From: Beutenbergia cavernae DSM 12333 | GTDB taxonomy: Bacteria > Actinomycetota > Actinomycetes > Actinomycetales > Beutenbergiaceae | Assembly: GCF_000023105.1 (NCBI RefSeq) | Contig: NC_012669.1 | Location: forward strand, 4,605,184 to 4,669,183 | Reading direction: 5' to 3' | Length of the DNA: 64,000 bases | In this document: in pieces, positions 1 to 8,305 of the stretch | How the letters are laid out: each line of letters opens with the position of its first letter | Position numbering within the stretch: position 1 is the stretch's first letter | The notes under the pieces: model-generated | What the model was told of the DNA's origin: nothing | Database searches by the model: none | What the model saw: the letters and a program-made list of their open reading frames with translations, nothing else | Made by a program: the position numbers and the translations under genes

Positions 1-1
1 C

Positions 2-430
2 GTCCCGCGCGTCCGCGCCCTCCTGCGCCGCTCCCTGCAGTGGGGGGTGGGCGCGGGCGCAGTGCTCGGCGTCGTCATGGCGGCCGGCGGCTGGTGGTTC
101 GCGCTGCTGTTCACGACCGACCCGCAGGTGCGGACCGCCGTCGCCCTCGGGATGGCCGTGTGCGGGCTGCTGCTCCCGATGGCGGGCTGGGTGTTCGTGC
201 TCGACGGCGTCCTCATCGGCGCCGGCGACGGCCGCTACCTCGCGTGGGCCGGCATGCTCACGCTCGTCGCGTACGTGCCGTTCGCGCTCGCCGTCCGGGC
301 GTGGGCTCCCGACGGCGCCGCCGGACTCGCGTGGCTGTGGCTCGCCTTCGCCGGGGTCTTCATGGCGGCCCGGGCGCTCACCACCGGGCTGCGCGCGCGG
401 GGGTCCCGCTGGATGGTCACCGGGGTCTGA
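2..430 (+). CDS. MATE-family efflux transporter, C-terminal fragment
   Basis: The reading frame is open from the left edge and ends with TGA at 428-430, so only the last ~142 residues are present. They form four hydrophobic segments with short loops (for example a GWVFVLDGVLIGAGDGRYL stretch), as in the C-terminal half of MATE/DinF multidrug exporters, where the small-residue VLDGVLIGAGD pattern is typical. The protein would be an integral membrane Na+ or H+ antiporter. The fragment ends 9 bp before the convergent stop of the next gene. MATE versus another multi-helix exporter cannot be settled without the N-terminus. Confidence 0.7.
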   Translation, partial: VPRVRALLRRSLQWGVGAGAVLGVVMAAGGWWFALLFTTDPQVRTAVALGMAVCGLLLPMAGWVFVLDGVLIGAGDGRYLAWAGMLTLVAYVPFALAVRAWAPDGAAGLAWLWLAFAGVFMAARALTTGLRARGSRWMVTGV

Positions 431-439
431 GGCCGGGCA

Positions 440-1138
440 TCAGATGCGCGGGCGCGGGCGAATCACGGGGAGCCGGTCGGCCGCTCTGAACACGAGCGCG
501 AGCACCGCCGCCAGCACGAGCACGCCCGCGGTGTTCCGCAGCGCCACGCCGAGGCCCAGCTCGGCGGCGTTCAGGAACGGGTACGGGTACCAGTCGGTGG
601 CGGCACCGCGCACGAACGTGAACACGATCCAGGCCACCGGCCACGCGAAGGCCCATCCGATCGTCGCCAAGTCGATCCGCGGCCGCGGCCCGAACAGGAA
701 CCAGCCCACGATCGTCCACACCGGCGAGAACGCGTGGAGAGCGAAGGAGACCCACAGCGCGAGTCCGCTCAGCTGGACCATCGGCAGGAGCACGAACGTG
801 AAGACCAGGCCGGTGATCGCGATCGCGAGGAGCGAGTCGACCCGGAGCACCCGCCACACGCGACCGTCCCGGTGCGGCCGCAGCACCAGCCCGATCGCCG
901 CGGCGAGGACCACGATGTTGCTCTGGATCGTGAAGTAGCTGAACAGCCGCGCCAGGCGCACGCCGGCGCCGAGCTCGTCCTCGGTCTGCCCGCTGTTCGC
1001 GTCCTGCCCACCCGTGAAGAGCAGCACGATCTGCGCGATCAGGGCCGCCGCGACGACGACGGCGAGCACCCCGTGCCACGCACGGATCGCCGTCGCCGAC
1101 CCGGCGCGCTCGGTCACGGTCCGTCCCGCTGGAGGCAT
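440..1138 (-). CDS. Pr6Pr-family integral membrane protein
   Basis: A 232-residue protein with about six transmembrane helices. It begins with a short basic N-terminus and a first helix at about residues 20-45. The stretch RLFSYFTIQSNIVVLAAAIG after the first loop is characteristic of the Pr6Pr membrane family (related to FAR-17a/AIG1-like proteins). The biochemical role of the family is unknown. The ATG at 1136-1138 has no Shine-Dalgarno sequence, but a TACGCT hexamer ends 7 nt upstream, so translation is probably leaderless. The gene is separated from the rplI operon upstream by a strong hairpin. Confidence 0.7.
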   Translation of the reverse strand: MPPAGRTVTERAGSATAIRAWHGVLAVVVAAALIAQIVLLFTGGQDANSGQTEDELGAGVRLARLFSYFTIQSNIVVLAAAIGLVLRPHRDGRVWRVLRVDSLLAIAITGLVFTFVLLPMVQLSGLALWVSFALHAFSPVWTIVGWFLFGPRPRIDLATIGWAFAWPVAWIVFTFVRGAATDWYPYPFLNAAELGLGVALRNTAGVLVLAAVLALVFRAADRLPVIRPRPRI

Positions 1139-1145
1139 GTCCGAG

Positions 1146-1151
1146 AGCGTA
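1146..1151 (-). promoter_or_regulatory. -10 element for the Pr6Pr gene, leaderless
   Basis: TACGCT on the minus strand ends 7 nt before the ATG at 1138. No clear -35 is seen. The spacing puts the transcription start at or next to the A of the start codon. Confidence 0.4.
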
Positions 1152-1202
1152 GCGACGACCCCGGACGACCCTACGTCGCCGCACGGGACGCACCGCCGGC
1201 AT

Positions 1203-1249
1203 GACGACGGCGGCCGGCTCCCTGCGAAAGGGAACCGGCCGCCGTCGTC
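1203..1249 (-). terminator. Terminator-like hairpin after rplI
   Basis: A 15-bp perfect stem (GACGACGGCGGCCGG at 1203-1217 pairing with 1235-1249) is extended inward by TCCCT/AGGGA around the loop GCGAA. It lies 30 bp past the rplI stop and before the Pr6Pr promoter, so it probably closes the ribosomal operon. There is no long U-tract, as is usual in high-GC actinobacteria. Confidence 0.7.
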
Positions 1250-1279
1250 GTCCGCCGCGGGCGACGGACAGGGTGGAGC

Positions 1280-1735
1280 TCAGGCCGAGGGAACGACCTC
1301 GACGTCGAGGTCCGCCGAGACGTCCGCGTGGAGCCGGACGTGCACGCGGAACGAGCCGAGCGTCTTGATCGGCGCCGGGACCTCGATCTTGCGGCGGTCG
1401 AGCGTCGGGCCGCCGGCGGACGAGACCGCCGCGGCGATGTCCGACGTCGTCACCGCACCGAACAGCCGGCCGCTCTCGCCCGCACGGGCGGAGATGCGGA
1501 CGGTCGTGGCCTCGAGCTTGTCGCGCACCGCGGCAGCGTCGGCGGCGGTCGCGATCGCGCGCTTCGAGCGAGCGCCACGGATCGCCGCGACCTGCTTCTC
1601 GGCGCCCTTGGTCCACGTGGTCGCGAGACCGCGCGGCACGAGGTAGTTCCGGGCGTACCCGTCCTTGACCTCGATGACGTCGCCGGGCTCACCGAGACCG
1701 GTGACCTCGTGCGTGAGGATGAGCTTCGTGGTCAT
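1280..1735 (-). CDS. rplI: 50S ribosomal protein bL9
   Basis: A 151-residue protein that binds 23S rRNA. The N-terminal domain shows the family signature ([20 protein letters not shown] then [14 protein letters not shown]), followed by a long central helix rich in Ala/Lys/Arg and the C-terminal domain ending VEVVPSA. The length matches the family. The ATG at 1733-1735 follows CTGAGGGGAGCGATC, which contains a GGGGA ribosome-binding site. The gene starts 11 bp after rpsR and is last in the rpsF-ssb-rpsR-rplI operon. Its hairpin terminator follows. Confidence 0.97.
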   Translation of the reverse strand: MTTKLILTHEVTGLGEPGDVIEVKDGYARNYLVPRGLATTWTKGAEKQVAAIRGARSKRAIATAADAAAVRDKLEATTVRISARAGESGRLFGAVTTSDIAAAVSSAGGPTLDRRKIEVPAPIKTLGSFRVHVRLHADVSADLDVEVVPSA

Positions 1736-1746
1736 GATCGCTCCCC

Positions 1747-1983
1747 TCAGCGAGCCGAGCTCGAGTACGGCAGGAGCGCCATCTCGCGGGCGTTCTTGAC
1801 GGCCTTCGCGATGGCGCGCTGCTCCTGCACGGACACGCCGGTCACGCGGCGAGCGCGGATCTTGCCGCGGTCGGAGATGAACTTCCGCAGCAGGACGGTG
1901 TCCTTGTAGTCGATCGCCTCGATCTTGGCCGACTTCAGCGGGTTCGACTTCTTCTTGGGCTTGCGAAGAACGGGCTTCGCCAT
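1747..1983 (-). CDS. rpsR: 30S ribosomal protein bS18
   Basis: A 78-residue protein of the 30S platform that works as a heterodimer with bS6. The basic N-terminus [15 protein letters not shown] leads into [19 protein letters not shown] and then the conserved [29 protein letters not shown] segment split around the usual bS18 fold. The frame continues 16 codons upstream, but ATG 1983 is chosen because ACACGAGGAGACACATC supplies a GAGGAG ribosome-binding site and MAKP is the family start. It lies between ssb and rplI in the operon. Confidence 0.97.
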   Translation of the reverse strand: MAKPVLRKPKKKSNPLKSAKIEAIDYKDTVLLRKFISDRGKIRARRVTGVSVQEQRAIAKAVKNAREMALLPYSSSAR

Positions 1984-2049
1984 GATGTGTCTCCTCGTGT
2001 GTCCCGCGGGCCGGCGTGTGCTGGTGCACACGGGGCCCGGTCGTTGTGT

Positions 2050-2598
2050 CTAGAAGGGGGGCTCGTCGCCGAACGAGCTCGAGCCGCCCGCGGCCCACGG
2101 GTCCTCGCCCTGGGCCTGGTTCCCACCCTGACCGCCGCCCTGGTTGCCGCCGTAGCCGCCACCCTGACCGCCGCCGTAGCCGCCACCCTGGCCGCCGCCA
2201 CCGCCACCGCCGAAGCCGCCGCCTCCGCCACCGCGCGAGGCGCGGGTGACCTTGGCCGTGGCGTACCGGAGCGAGGGGCCGACCTCGTCGACCTGGAGCT
2301 CCACGACGGTCCGCTTCTCGCCCTCGCGGGTCTCGTACGAGCGCTGCACCAGGCGGCCCTGCGCGATGACGCGCATGCCCTTGGTCAGGGACTCCGCCAC
2401 GTTCTCCGCGGCCTCGCGCCAGATCGAGCAGCGCAGGAACAGCGTGTCGCCGTCCTTCCACTCGTTGGTCTGCCGGTCGAAGGTGCGCGGGGTGGACGCC
2501 ACCGTGAAGTTGGCGACGGCGGCTCCGGACGGCGTGAAACGCAGCTCGGGGTCGGCCGTGAGGTTGCCGATCACGGTGATGACGGTGTCGCCTGCCAT
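2050..2598 (-). CDS. ssb: Single-stranded DNA-binding protein
   Basis: A 182-residue SSB that protects ssDNA and recruits replication and repair proteins. Residues 1-110 are the OB fold ([59 protein letters not shown]). Residues ~120-165 form a glycine/glutamine-rich intrinsically disordered linker made of GGGYGG-type repeats. The C-terminal acidic tip is GDEPPF, the docking peptide for partner proteins. It is second in the rpsF-ssb-rpsR-rplI operon, the normal actinobacterial position. Confidence 0.97.
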   Translation of the reverse strand: MAGDTVITVIGNLTADPELRFTPSGAAVANFTVASTPRTFDRQTNEWKDGDTLFLRCSIWREAAENVAESLTKGMRVIAQGRLVQRSYETREGEKRTVVELQVDEVGPSLRYATAKVTRASRGGGGGGFGGGGGGGQGGGYGGGQGGGYGGNQGGGQGGNQAQGEDPWAAGGSSSFGDEPPF

Positions 2599-2646
2599 GG
2601 GTGCTCCTCGGTGTCGGTTGCCGGGGTCAGCGGGTCGGAGCCGCTG

Positions 2647-2937
2647 TCAGTGAGCGTCGGGGCGGATGAGCTTCGTGCGCAGGACAGCCTCGTTGAGGCC
2701 GAGCTGGCGGTCGAGCTCCTTCGCGAGGTCCGGCGTCGCCGTCAAGTTGACGACGGCGTAGATGCCCTCGGCGCGCTTGTTGATCTCGTAGGCCAGGCGG
2801 CGCTTGCCCCAGATGTCGACGTTGTCGACGGACCCGCCACCGGTCTTGATCACGGACAGGAACTTGTCGAGCGACGGAGCGACGGTGCGCTCGTCGACCT
2901 CGGGATCGAGGATGATCATCAGTTCGTAGTTACGCAT
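2647..2937 (-). CDS. rpsF: 30S ribosomal protein bS6
   Basis: A 96-residue protein starting [19 protein letters not shown] and ending [11 protein letters not shown], with the conserved [20 protein letters not shown] strand-helix region. bS6 pairs with bS18 in the small subunit. The frame is open further upstream, but ATG 2937 follows CAGAGGAGGTGGGTCCTGAGT, a strong GAGGAGG ribosome-binding site, and matches the family N-terminus. It is the first gene of the operon. A GUCACGG/CCGUGAC hairpin lies in the leader. Confidence 0.97.
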   Translation of the reverse strand: MRNYELMIILDPEVDERTVAPSLDKFLSVIKTGGGSVDNVDIWGKRRLAYEINKRAEGIYAVVNLTATPDLAKELDRQLGLNEAVLRTKLIRPDAH

Positions 2938-2967
2938 ACTCAGGACCCACCTCCTCTGGACTGGACG

Positions 2968-2986
2968 GTCACGGGCCTTCCGTGAC
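2968..2986 (-). promoter_or_regulatory. Hairpin in the rpsF leader, candidate S6:S18 autoregulatory site
   Basis: The 7-bp stem GTCACGG (2968-2974) pairs with CCGTGAC (2980-2986) around a 5-nt loop, 31 nt upstream of the rpsF ATG in the mRNA. Many bacteria carry a CCG-containing S6:S18-binding hairpin in this position. The match here is by location and the CCG motif only, so the assignment is tentative. Confidence 0.3.
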
Positions 2987-3056
2987 AGGAGGGTGATGCG
3001 TGGACCGCCGCCGTTCGCGGGCGCAGGGGCACGCGGACGGACGATGCGGTCGGTGG

Positions 3057-3062
3057 AGTCTA
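3057..3062 (-). promoter_or_regulatory. Possible -10 element of the rpsF operon
   Basis: TAGACT on the minus strand about 120 nt upstream of rpsF fits the TANNNT pattern. No recognisable -35 is present. The start site would give a ~110-nt leader containing the hairpin at 2968-2986. Confidence 0.3.
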
Positions 3063-3111
3063 CCGTGCCCAGCCCGGCCCGCGGCACGCGGGCGTCGTCG
3101 ACGTCGGCGAC

Positions 3112-3170
3112 TGCGGGGCGAGCGTCCGAGTGCGGTGCGTGCCGGTCCGCACTCGGACGCACGCCCCGCA
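3112..3170. repeat. 59-bp palindromic intergenic element, family A copy 1
   Basis: The outer arms TGCGGGGCG (3112-3120) and CGCCCCGCA (3162-3170) and the inner arms CGTCCGAGTGCGG (3123-3135) and CCGCACTCGGACG (3147-3159) pair perfectly, leaving an AG/CA mismatch and the loop TGCGTGCCGGT. The same element, with an identical loop, recurs at 34531-34591. It lies just past the stop of the penicillin-binding protein gene, so it may also end that transcript. Confidence 0.85.
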
Positions 3171-3195
3171 CCCGGGTACGACGGAGGCGTCGCCG

Positions 3196-5706
3196 TCAGC
3201 CGCCGTCGGGAGGACCGGTGGAGACGACGATCGTGATCGTCGAGCCGCGCGGTGCCGTGCCGCCGGCCGGGTCCTGCCGGACCACGAAGCCCGCAGGCTG
3301 CTGGTCGGACGCCTCGTCGGCACGGACGACGGTGAACCCGGCCAGGCTCAGCTGCACCTGAGCGGCGGTCGCCTCCATCCCGGTGGTGTCCGGGACCGGC
3401 ACGCCCTCGTCGGACGGCTCCTCCGTCGGATCCTCGGTGGGATCTTCCGTGGGTTCCTCGGTCGGTTCGGGTGGCCCGGACGAGACGACGAGCGTCACCG
3501 TGGATCCGACCACGACCTCCGTCCCCGCTCCCGGGTCCGTGTGCACGACCGTGCCGGCCGGCTGCGTGGACGGCTCCTGCGACACGCTGGCGACCAGCCC
3601 GACCTCGCCGATCTGCGCCGTCGCCGTCGCCTCGTCCAGCCCGACGACGTCCGGCACGGCCACCATCTCGGGCGGCGGCGGGGGAGGTGGCGTCGACCGC
3701 TCCGGGAACTCCTGGACCTCCATGCCCTGCGTCGCCGTCTGCATGTACTGCGTCCACAGGTCCGCGGGCACGGTGCCGCCCGCCACCGGGTCGTAGCCTC
3801 CGAACGGGGTGATCGTCTGGATCTCGCCGTCCGCGCCGGGCTGGTACAGCGCGACGACCGTCGCGAGCTGCGGGACGTACCCGGCGAACGACGCCGCCGT
3901 GTAGTCGTTGGACGAGCCCGTCTTCCCGGCGACCGGACGGTCCAGCTGGCTCGCCGTCTCGCCCGTGCCGCGCTCGACGACCTGGGTCATCGCGTAGGTC
4001 GCGTCGGCCATCACCTCGGCGTCGATCACCTGCTCGCCGGTGGTGTCGGCCGTGTACTCGACGTTGCCCTCGCGGCCGGCGACCTGCTCCACGATGTGCG
4101 TCTCGTGCCGCTCGCCCTGCGCCGCGAACGTCGCGTACGCCGTCGCCATGTCGACGGCGTGCGGCGCCGCCGAGCCCAGCACGTTCGAGTCGACGGCGTC
4201 GAGCCCGTTGGTGTCCTCCGGGAGACCCGCCCGGACGGCGACGTCCCTGGTGTTCTCCGGCCCGATGTCGTGGTTGAGCTGGCCGTACACCGTGTTGACC
4301 GAGTTCACGGTCGCCTCGACGAGGTCGATGCTGCCGCGGTTGACGCGGTCGAAGTTCCGCACGTTCCAGCCGTCGATGTCGCGCGGCGCGTAGCTCTCGT
4401 AGCGGTCCTCGAGCGTCACGCCCTGCTCGAGCGCCGCGACGAGGGTGAACGGTTTGAACGTCGACCCGCCCTGGTACACCGCCTGGGTAGCCCTGTTGTA
4501 CGACTCGGCGATGAAGTCCGTGCCGCCGTACAGCGCGCGGATCCCACCTGTCGCCGGGTCGATGGACACGAGCGTGTTGCGCAGCTCCGGCGCGTAGCCG
4601 GTGACCATGTTCTGCATCGTGTCGACGGCGGCCTGCTGCATGGTCGGGTCGATCGTCGTCGTGATCGCGAGACCCTGCCGGTTGAGCTCCTCCACCGTGT
4701 ACGGGGCGTCGTCGCCGGTCGTGAGCTCGTCGATCGCCATCTGCAGCAGGTACCCGTTCGGGCCGGCGAACGTGTCGCTGCGCTGGTACTCGACGACCTC
4801 GGGGAAGGTGGCCTCGTTGCGGTCGGCCTCGGTGATCCAGCCGTCCTGGACCATGAAGTCCAGCACGCGGCTCCACCGGCTCTCGGCCTGCTCGGGGTTC
4901 GTGGCCGGGTCCCAGTTGTTCGGCGACGGGATGATGCCCGCCAGCAGCGCGGACTCGGAGATCGTCAGCTCGGAGGCCGGCTTCCCGAAGTAGGACTGCG
5001 CTGCCGCCTCGATGCCGTACGCGTTCCGGCCGAAGTAGATGGTGTTGAGGTAGGCGTCGAGGATCTCGGACTTGTCGAGCTCCCGGTCGAGCTTGACCGC
5101 CAGGATGGCCTCGCGGAACTTGCCGACGTAGTCGGTGGTGGTCCCGAGGTAGTAGCGCTCGACGTACTGCTGCGTCAGCGTGGAGCCGCCCTGCTGCCCG
5201 CCACCGCGGAGGTTGTTCCACAGCGCGCGGGCGATGCCGATCGGGTCGATGCCCGAGTTCGAGTAGAAGCGGCGGTCCTCGGAGGCGACGACGGCGTTCC
5301 CCACGTAGTCCGGCAGCTGCGTCGTGTCGACGATCTCGCGGTTGACCTCGGCGAGGGTGCCGATCTCCGTGGTGCCGTCCGCGAAGTACACCGTCGAGCC
5401 CTCGGCGAGCGCGAGGTCGTCACGTTCGGGGATGTCGGTCGTCGCGTACGCCGCGGCGAACAGGCCGGCGACGAGGGCGACACCCGTCACGAACGTGCCG
5501 AGCAGCACCCGCCAGCTGGGCAGCCACCGCCGGATCGGGCCGAGTCCCTGGCGCGGGTAGTTCCAGCCGCGCTTGCGCTTCGGCTTCGCCGACGACGTCC
5601 TGGCGCCGTTCGCGCGTGCCGTCCCCGAGCCGCTGGGTCGGTTGGATCCGCCGCCGCTGCCCCCGCCGGAGCGGCGCGCGTTGGTGCGCTTGCCGGCACT
5701 CGCCAC
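3196..5706 (-). CDS. Bifunctional penicillin-binding protein (GT51 + transpeptidase) with two PASTA domains
   Basis: An 836-residue PonA1-like peptidoglycan synthase. It begins with a Ser/Arg/Lys-rich cytoplasmic tail (~1-70) and one membrane segment (VLLGTFVTGVALVAGLFAAAY). The glycosyltransferase-51 domain follows (EDRRFYSNSGIDPIGIARAL, then GGSTLTQQYVERYYL). The transpeptidase domain has the SxxK serine in GGSTFKPF, SVN in VNSVNTVYGQL and KTGSSND. Two C-terminal PASTA repeats are separated by an acidic TEEPTEDPTEDPTEEP linker. The frame is open to 5931, but GTG 5706 (MASAGKRTN) is preferred because CGGAAGAAGGCTGAGC gives a ribosome-binding site. The ponA-rpsF neighbourhood is conserved in actinobacteria. 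Confidence 0.93.
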   Translation of the reverse strand: MASAGKRTNARRSGGGSGGGSNRPSGSGTARANGARTSSAKPKRKRGWNYPRQGLGPIRRWLPSWRVLLGTFVTGVALVAGLFAAAYATTDIPERDDLALAEGSTVYFADGTTEIGTLAEVNREIVDTTQLPDYVGNAVVASEDRRFYSNSGIDPIGIARALWNNLRGGGQQGGSTLTQQYVERYYLGTTTDYVGKFREAILAVKLDRELDKSEILDAYLNTIYFGRNAYGIEAAAQSYFGKPASELTISESALLAGIIPSPNNWDPATNPEQAESRWSRVLDFMVQDGWITEADRNEATFPEVVEYQRSDTFAGPNGYLLQMAIDELTTGDDAPYTVEELNRQGLAITTTIDPTMQQAAVDTMQNMVTGYAPELRNTLVSIDPATGGIRALYGGTDFIAESYNRATQAVYQGGSTFKPFTLVAALEQGVTLEDRYESYAPRDIDGWNVRNFDRVNRGSIDLVEATVNSVNTVYGQLNHDIGPENTRDVAVRAGLPEDTNGLDAVDSNVLGSAAPHAVDMATAYATFAAQGERHETHIVEQVAGREGNVEYTADTTGEQVIDAEVMADATYAMTQVVERGTGETASQLDRPVAGKTGSSNDYTAASFAGYVPQLATVVALYQPGADGEIQTITPFGGYDPVAGGTVPADLWTQYMQTATQGMEVQEFPERSTPPPPPPPEMVAVPDVVGLDEATATAQIGEVGLVASVSQEPSTQPAGTVVHTDPGAGTEVVVGSTVTLVVSSGPPEPTEEPTEDPTEDPTEEPSDEGVPVPDTTGMEATAAQVQLSLAGFTVVRADEASDQQPAGFVVRQDPAGGTAPRGSTITIVVSTGPPDGG

Positions 5707-5992
5707 GCTCAGCCTTCTTCCGTCGTCACCTTGGTCGCGCCGAGTGCGCCACGCCTGGGCGCATCCTCCGCGTCGACTCCCGACGTGCCCCGCCGAGCAG
5801 CCACCGATGTGCGGCGGCAGGCTGAGGCACCGGCCACCCAGTATGCGTCGACGCCCCCGGCGGGGGAACGGCCCGAGCACCGATTCACCACATCGGCACA
5901 CAGTCCTTACTCGCGGTGAGGCGCGCATCACTCCTGCCGACGGCAGGTGCGTGCGGGACGCCGTCCGGCGAGGAGCAGGGTCCGGCCGAGCC
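5707..5992. other. Intergenic region upstream of the penicillin-binding protein gene
   Basis: 286 bp with no gene I can support. It should hold the promoter of the penicillin-binding protein gene, but I see no convincing -35/-10 pair. A small perfect hairpin CCTGCC-GAC-GGCAGG lies at 5934-5948, downstream of the mmsA stop and a plausible weak terminator for the arm starting at 12213. Confidence 0.4.
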
Positions 5993-7486
5993 TCAGCTGC
6001 TCGGGAAGTGGAGGCTCATCCCCGCCGTGCTGTCGCGCTGCCAGCGGCTGGTGACGACCTTGTCGCGCGTGTAGAAGCGCACCCCTTCGGGGCCGTAGAT
6101 GCGGGCGTCACCGAACAGCGACGACTTCCAGCCGCCGAACGAGAAGTGGGCGACCGGGACCGGCACCGGCACGTTGACGCCCACCATCCCCGCCTCGACG
6201 TCGAAGGAGAACTGCCGGGCGGCACCGCCGCTCCGGGTGAAGATCGCCGCCCCGTTGCCGAACTCGTGCTCGTTGACCAGCGACAGCGCCTCGTCGTAGC
6301 TGTCCGCCCGGACCACCGACAGCACGGGGCCGAAGATCTCGTCCCGGTACACGCTCATCGACCTCTCCACGCGGTCCAGCACGCACGGGCCCACGAAGTA
6401 GCCGCTGTCGGGGAGGTCGCCCGTCCGGCCGTCGACGACCAGCTCCGCACCCTCGGCCACGCCGGCGTCGACGTATCCGAGCACGCGGTCGCGGTGCTCC
6501 GCCGAGATGAGCGGACCGATGTCGGTGTCCGGGTCCGAGGCCGGGCCGACCCGCAGCGCCGGGAGGCGGCGGGAGATGGCGGCCACGAGGGGCTCCGCCA
6601 CGTCGCCGACGGGCACGACGACCGACACCGCCATGCACCGCTCGCCCGCCGACCCGAACGCGGCGCTGACAGCCGCGTCAGCGGCCGCGTCGACGTCGGC
6701 GTCCGGCATCACCACCATGTGGTTCTTCGCACCGCCCAGGGCCTGCACGCGCTTCCCGGCCGCAGTGCCGGCGGCGTAGATGCCGCGAGCGACGGGCGTC
6801 GATCCCACGAAGCTGATCGCTGCCACGTCCGGGTGCGCGATCAGCGCGTCGACAGCGCCCTTGTCGCCGTGGACGACGGAGAACACGCCGTCGGGCAGGC
6901 CGGCGTCGCGCCACATCCGCGCCAGCACGACGGCGGCAGACGGCACCTTCTCGCTCGGCTTCAGGACGAAGGCGTTGCCGCACGCGATCGCCGTCGTGCA
7001 CATCCACAGCGGCACCATCGCCGGGAAGTTGAACGGGGTGATGCCCGCGACGACGCCGAGCGGCTGCCGGATCGAGTGGACGTCGACGCCTGTCGAGACC
7101 TGTTCGGAGAACGACCCCTTCAGCAGCTCCGGGATCCCTGTCGCGTAGTCGGCGTTCTCGGCGCCCCTGGCGATCTCACCGAGGGCGTCACCGTGGGTCT
7201 TGCCGTGCTCGCGCGAGATGATCCGCGCCAGCTCGTCGGCACCCTCGCGCAGGATCTGGCGGAACGCGTACAGCACGTCCGCCCGGCGACCGAGCGACGT
7301 CGCCCGCCAGGCGCGGCCCGCGACCTTCGCCGTGGCGACGGCCTCGCCCACCTCCTCGGCGGAGGCGAGCGGAACGCTCGTCACCTCGGCTCCGGTCGCC
7401 GGGTCGAGAACGGGGATGGTCCGGCCGGAACGTCCGGCACGAGCGCTCCCGGAGATCCAGTGCTGCAGCTCGTCCTGCTCGGGCAT
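5993..7486 (-). CDS. mmsA: CoA-acylating (methyl)malonate-semialdehyde dehydrogenase
   Basis: A 497-residue aldehyde dehydrogenase of the MmsA/IolA type. It converts malonate semialdehyde to acetyl-CoA and CO2 (or methylmalonate semialdehyde to propionyl-CoA) with NAD+ and CoA. Visible signatures are HSIRQPLGVVAGITPFNFP (~137-155), the cofactor-binding SFVGSTPVARGIY, and the nucleophile in FGSAGERCMAV at Cys284. The MmsA-specific GGAKNHMVVMPDAD follows the Lys-rich turn. Length is normal. The ATG at 7484-7486 has an AGGAGC ribosome-binding site. It is last in the arm running from 12213; next to IolC and the aldolase, the IolA role (last step of inositol catabolism) is the likelier one. Confidence 0.92.
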   Translation of the reverse strand: MPEQDELQHWISGSARAGRSGRTIPVLDPATGAEVTSVPLASAEEVGEAVATAKVAGRAWRATSLGRRADVLYAFRQILREGADELARIISREHGKTHGDALGEIARGAENADYATGIPELLKGSFSEQVSTGVDVHSIRQPLGVVAGITPFNFPAMVPLWMCTTAIACGNAFVLKPSEKVPSAAVVLARMWRDAGLPDGVFSVVHGDKGAVDALIAHPDVAAISFVGSTPVARGIYAAGTAAGKRVQALGGAKNHMVVMPDADVDAAADAAVSAAFGSAGERCMAVSVVVPVGDVAEPLVAAISRRLPALRVGPASDPDTDIGPLISAEHRDRVLGYVDAGVAEGAELVVDGRTGDLPDSGYFVGPCVLDRVERSMSVYRDEIFGPVLSVVRADSYDEALSLVNEHEFGNGAAIFTRSGGAARQFSFDVEAGMVGVNVPVPVPVAHFSFGGWKSSLFGDARIYGPEGVRFYTRDKVVTSRWQRDSTAGMSLHFPSS

Positions 7487-7537
7487 GAGTGTGCTCCTGT
7501 CGTGATCGACGATCCGGTGGGGGTGACAGCGGCAGGC

Positions 7538-8305
7538 TCAGTAGCGCAGCGCCTTGCCGCCGTCGACGAGGACTTCCTGGCCCGTGACGAACGGCAGGTC
7601 GAGCGCGACCGTCACGATCGCGTGGCCGATGTCGTCGGCATCGGCGAGCCGCCCCAGCGGGACGAGGTCCGCCTCGGCGTCGAAGGTCCTCCGTGCTGCC
7701 TCGGCGCCGACCAGTCGCTCGTGCCAGCCCGAGATCACGGTGCCGGGTGCGACGGCGTTGACCCGCACGGCGGGAGCGAGCGCGACGGCGAGCCCGCGGG
7801 TCAGCTGCGCCAGGGCCGCCTTGCTGACGCCGTACGGCAGCGAGCTGCCGACGGCGCGCGTCCCCGCGATGGACGTGACGTTGACGATCGAGCCGCCGCG
7901 GCGCCTCATCGACTCGGCGAACGCCTGGCACACCCAGAACGCGCCGACGAGGTTGACGCCGAGGAGCTCGTCCCAGAGCTCGGGGGTCACGGCGTCGAGG
8001 TCCGCGAACTCGATCTTCTCGGTCGTCCCCGCGCTGTTCACGAGCACGTCCAGGCCGCCGCTCGTCTCCAGCACGTGGGCCGCGGCCCGGCCGACGGCGT
8101 CGCGGTCGGACACGTCGAGGAGGAGCGGGTGCGCGACGGCGCCCATCCCGCGCAGCTCGGCGGCGAGGTCCTCGGCCGCCTGCGCCGACCGGGAGTACCC
8201 GACGTGGATCTCCTCGATGCCGCGCCGCGCCAGCTCCAGGCATGTCGCGCGACCGATGCCCGTGGCGCCACCGGTGACGACGGCGACCCGACCGGCCGCG
8301 CTCAC
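7538..8305 (-). CDS. SDR-family NAD(P)-dependent oxidoreductase
   Basis: A 255-residue classical short-chain dehydrogenase. The Rossmann glycine motif is TGGATGIGRA near residue 12, NSAG follows at about 92, the catalytic Ser is in VTSIAG and the YxxxK pair is YGVSK. The C-terminus GQEVLVDGGKALRY is typical of cyclic alcohol and 3-oxoacyl reductases. The GTG start at 8303-8305 overlaps the stop of the Gfo/Idh gene by 4 bp (GTGA), implying translational coupling. The substrate is not evident; an oxidation of a hydroxyl group on a sugar or cyclitol intermediate is inferred from context. Confidence 0.88.
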   Translation of the reverse strand: MSAAGRVAVVTGGATGIGRATCLELARRGIEEIHVGYSRSAQAAEDLAAELRGMGAVAHPLLLDVSDRDAVGRAAAHVLETSGGLDVLVNSAGTTEKIEFADLDAVTPELWDELLGVNLVGAFWVCQAFAESMRRRGGSIVNVTSIAGTRAVGSSLPYGVSKAALAQLTRGLAVALAPAVRVNAVAPGTVISGWHERLVGAEAARRTFDAEADLVPLGRLADADDIGHAIVTVALDLPFVTGQEVLVDGGKALRY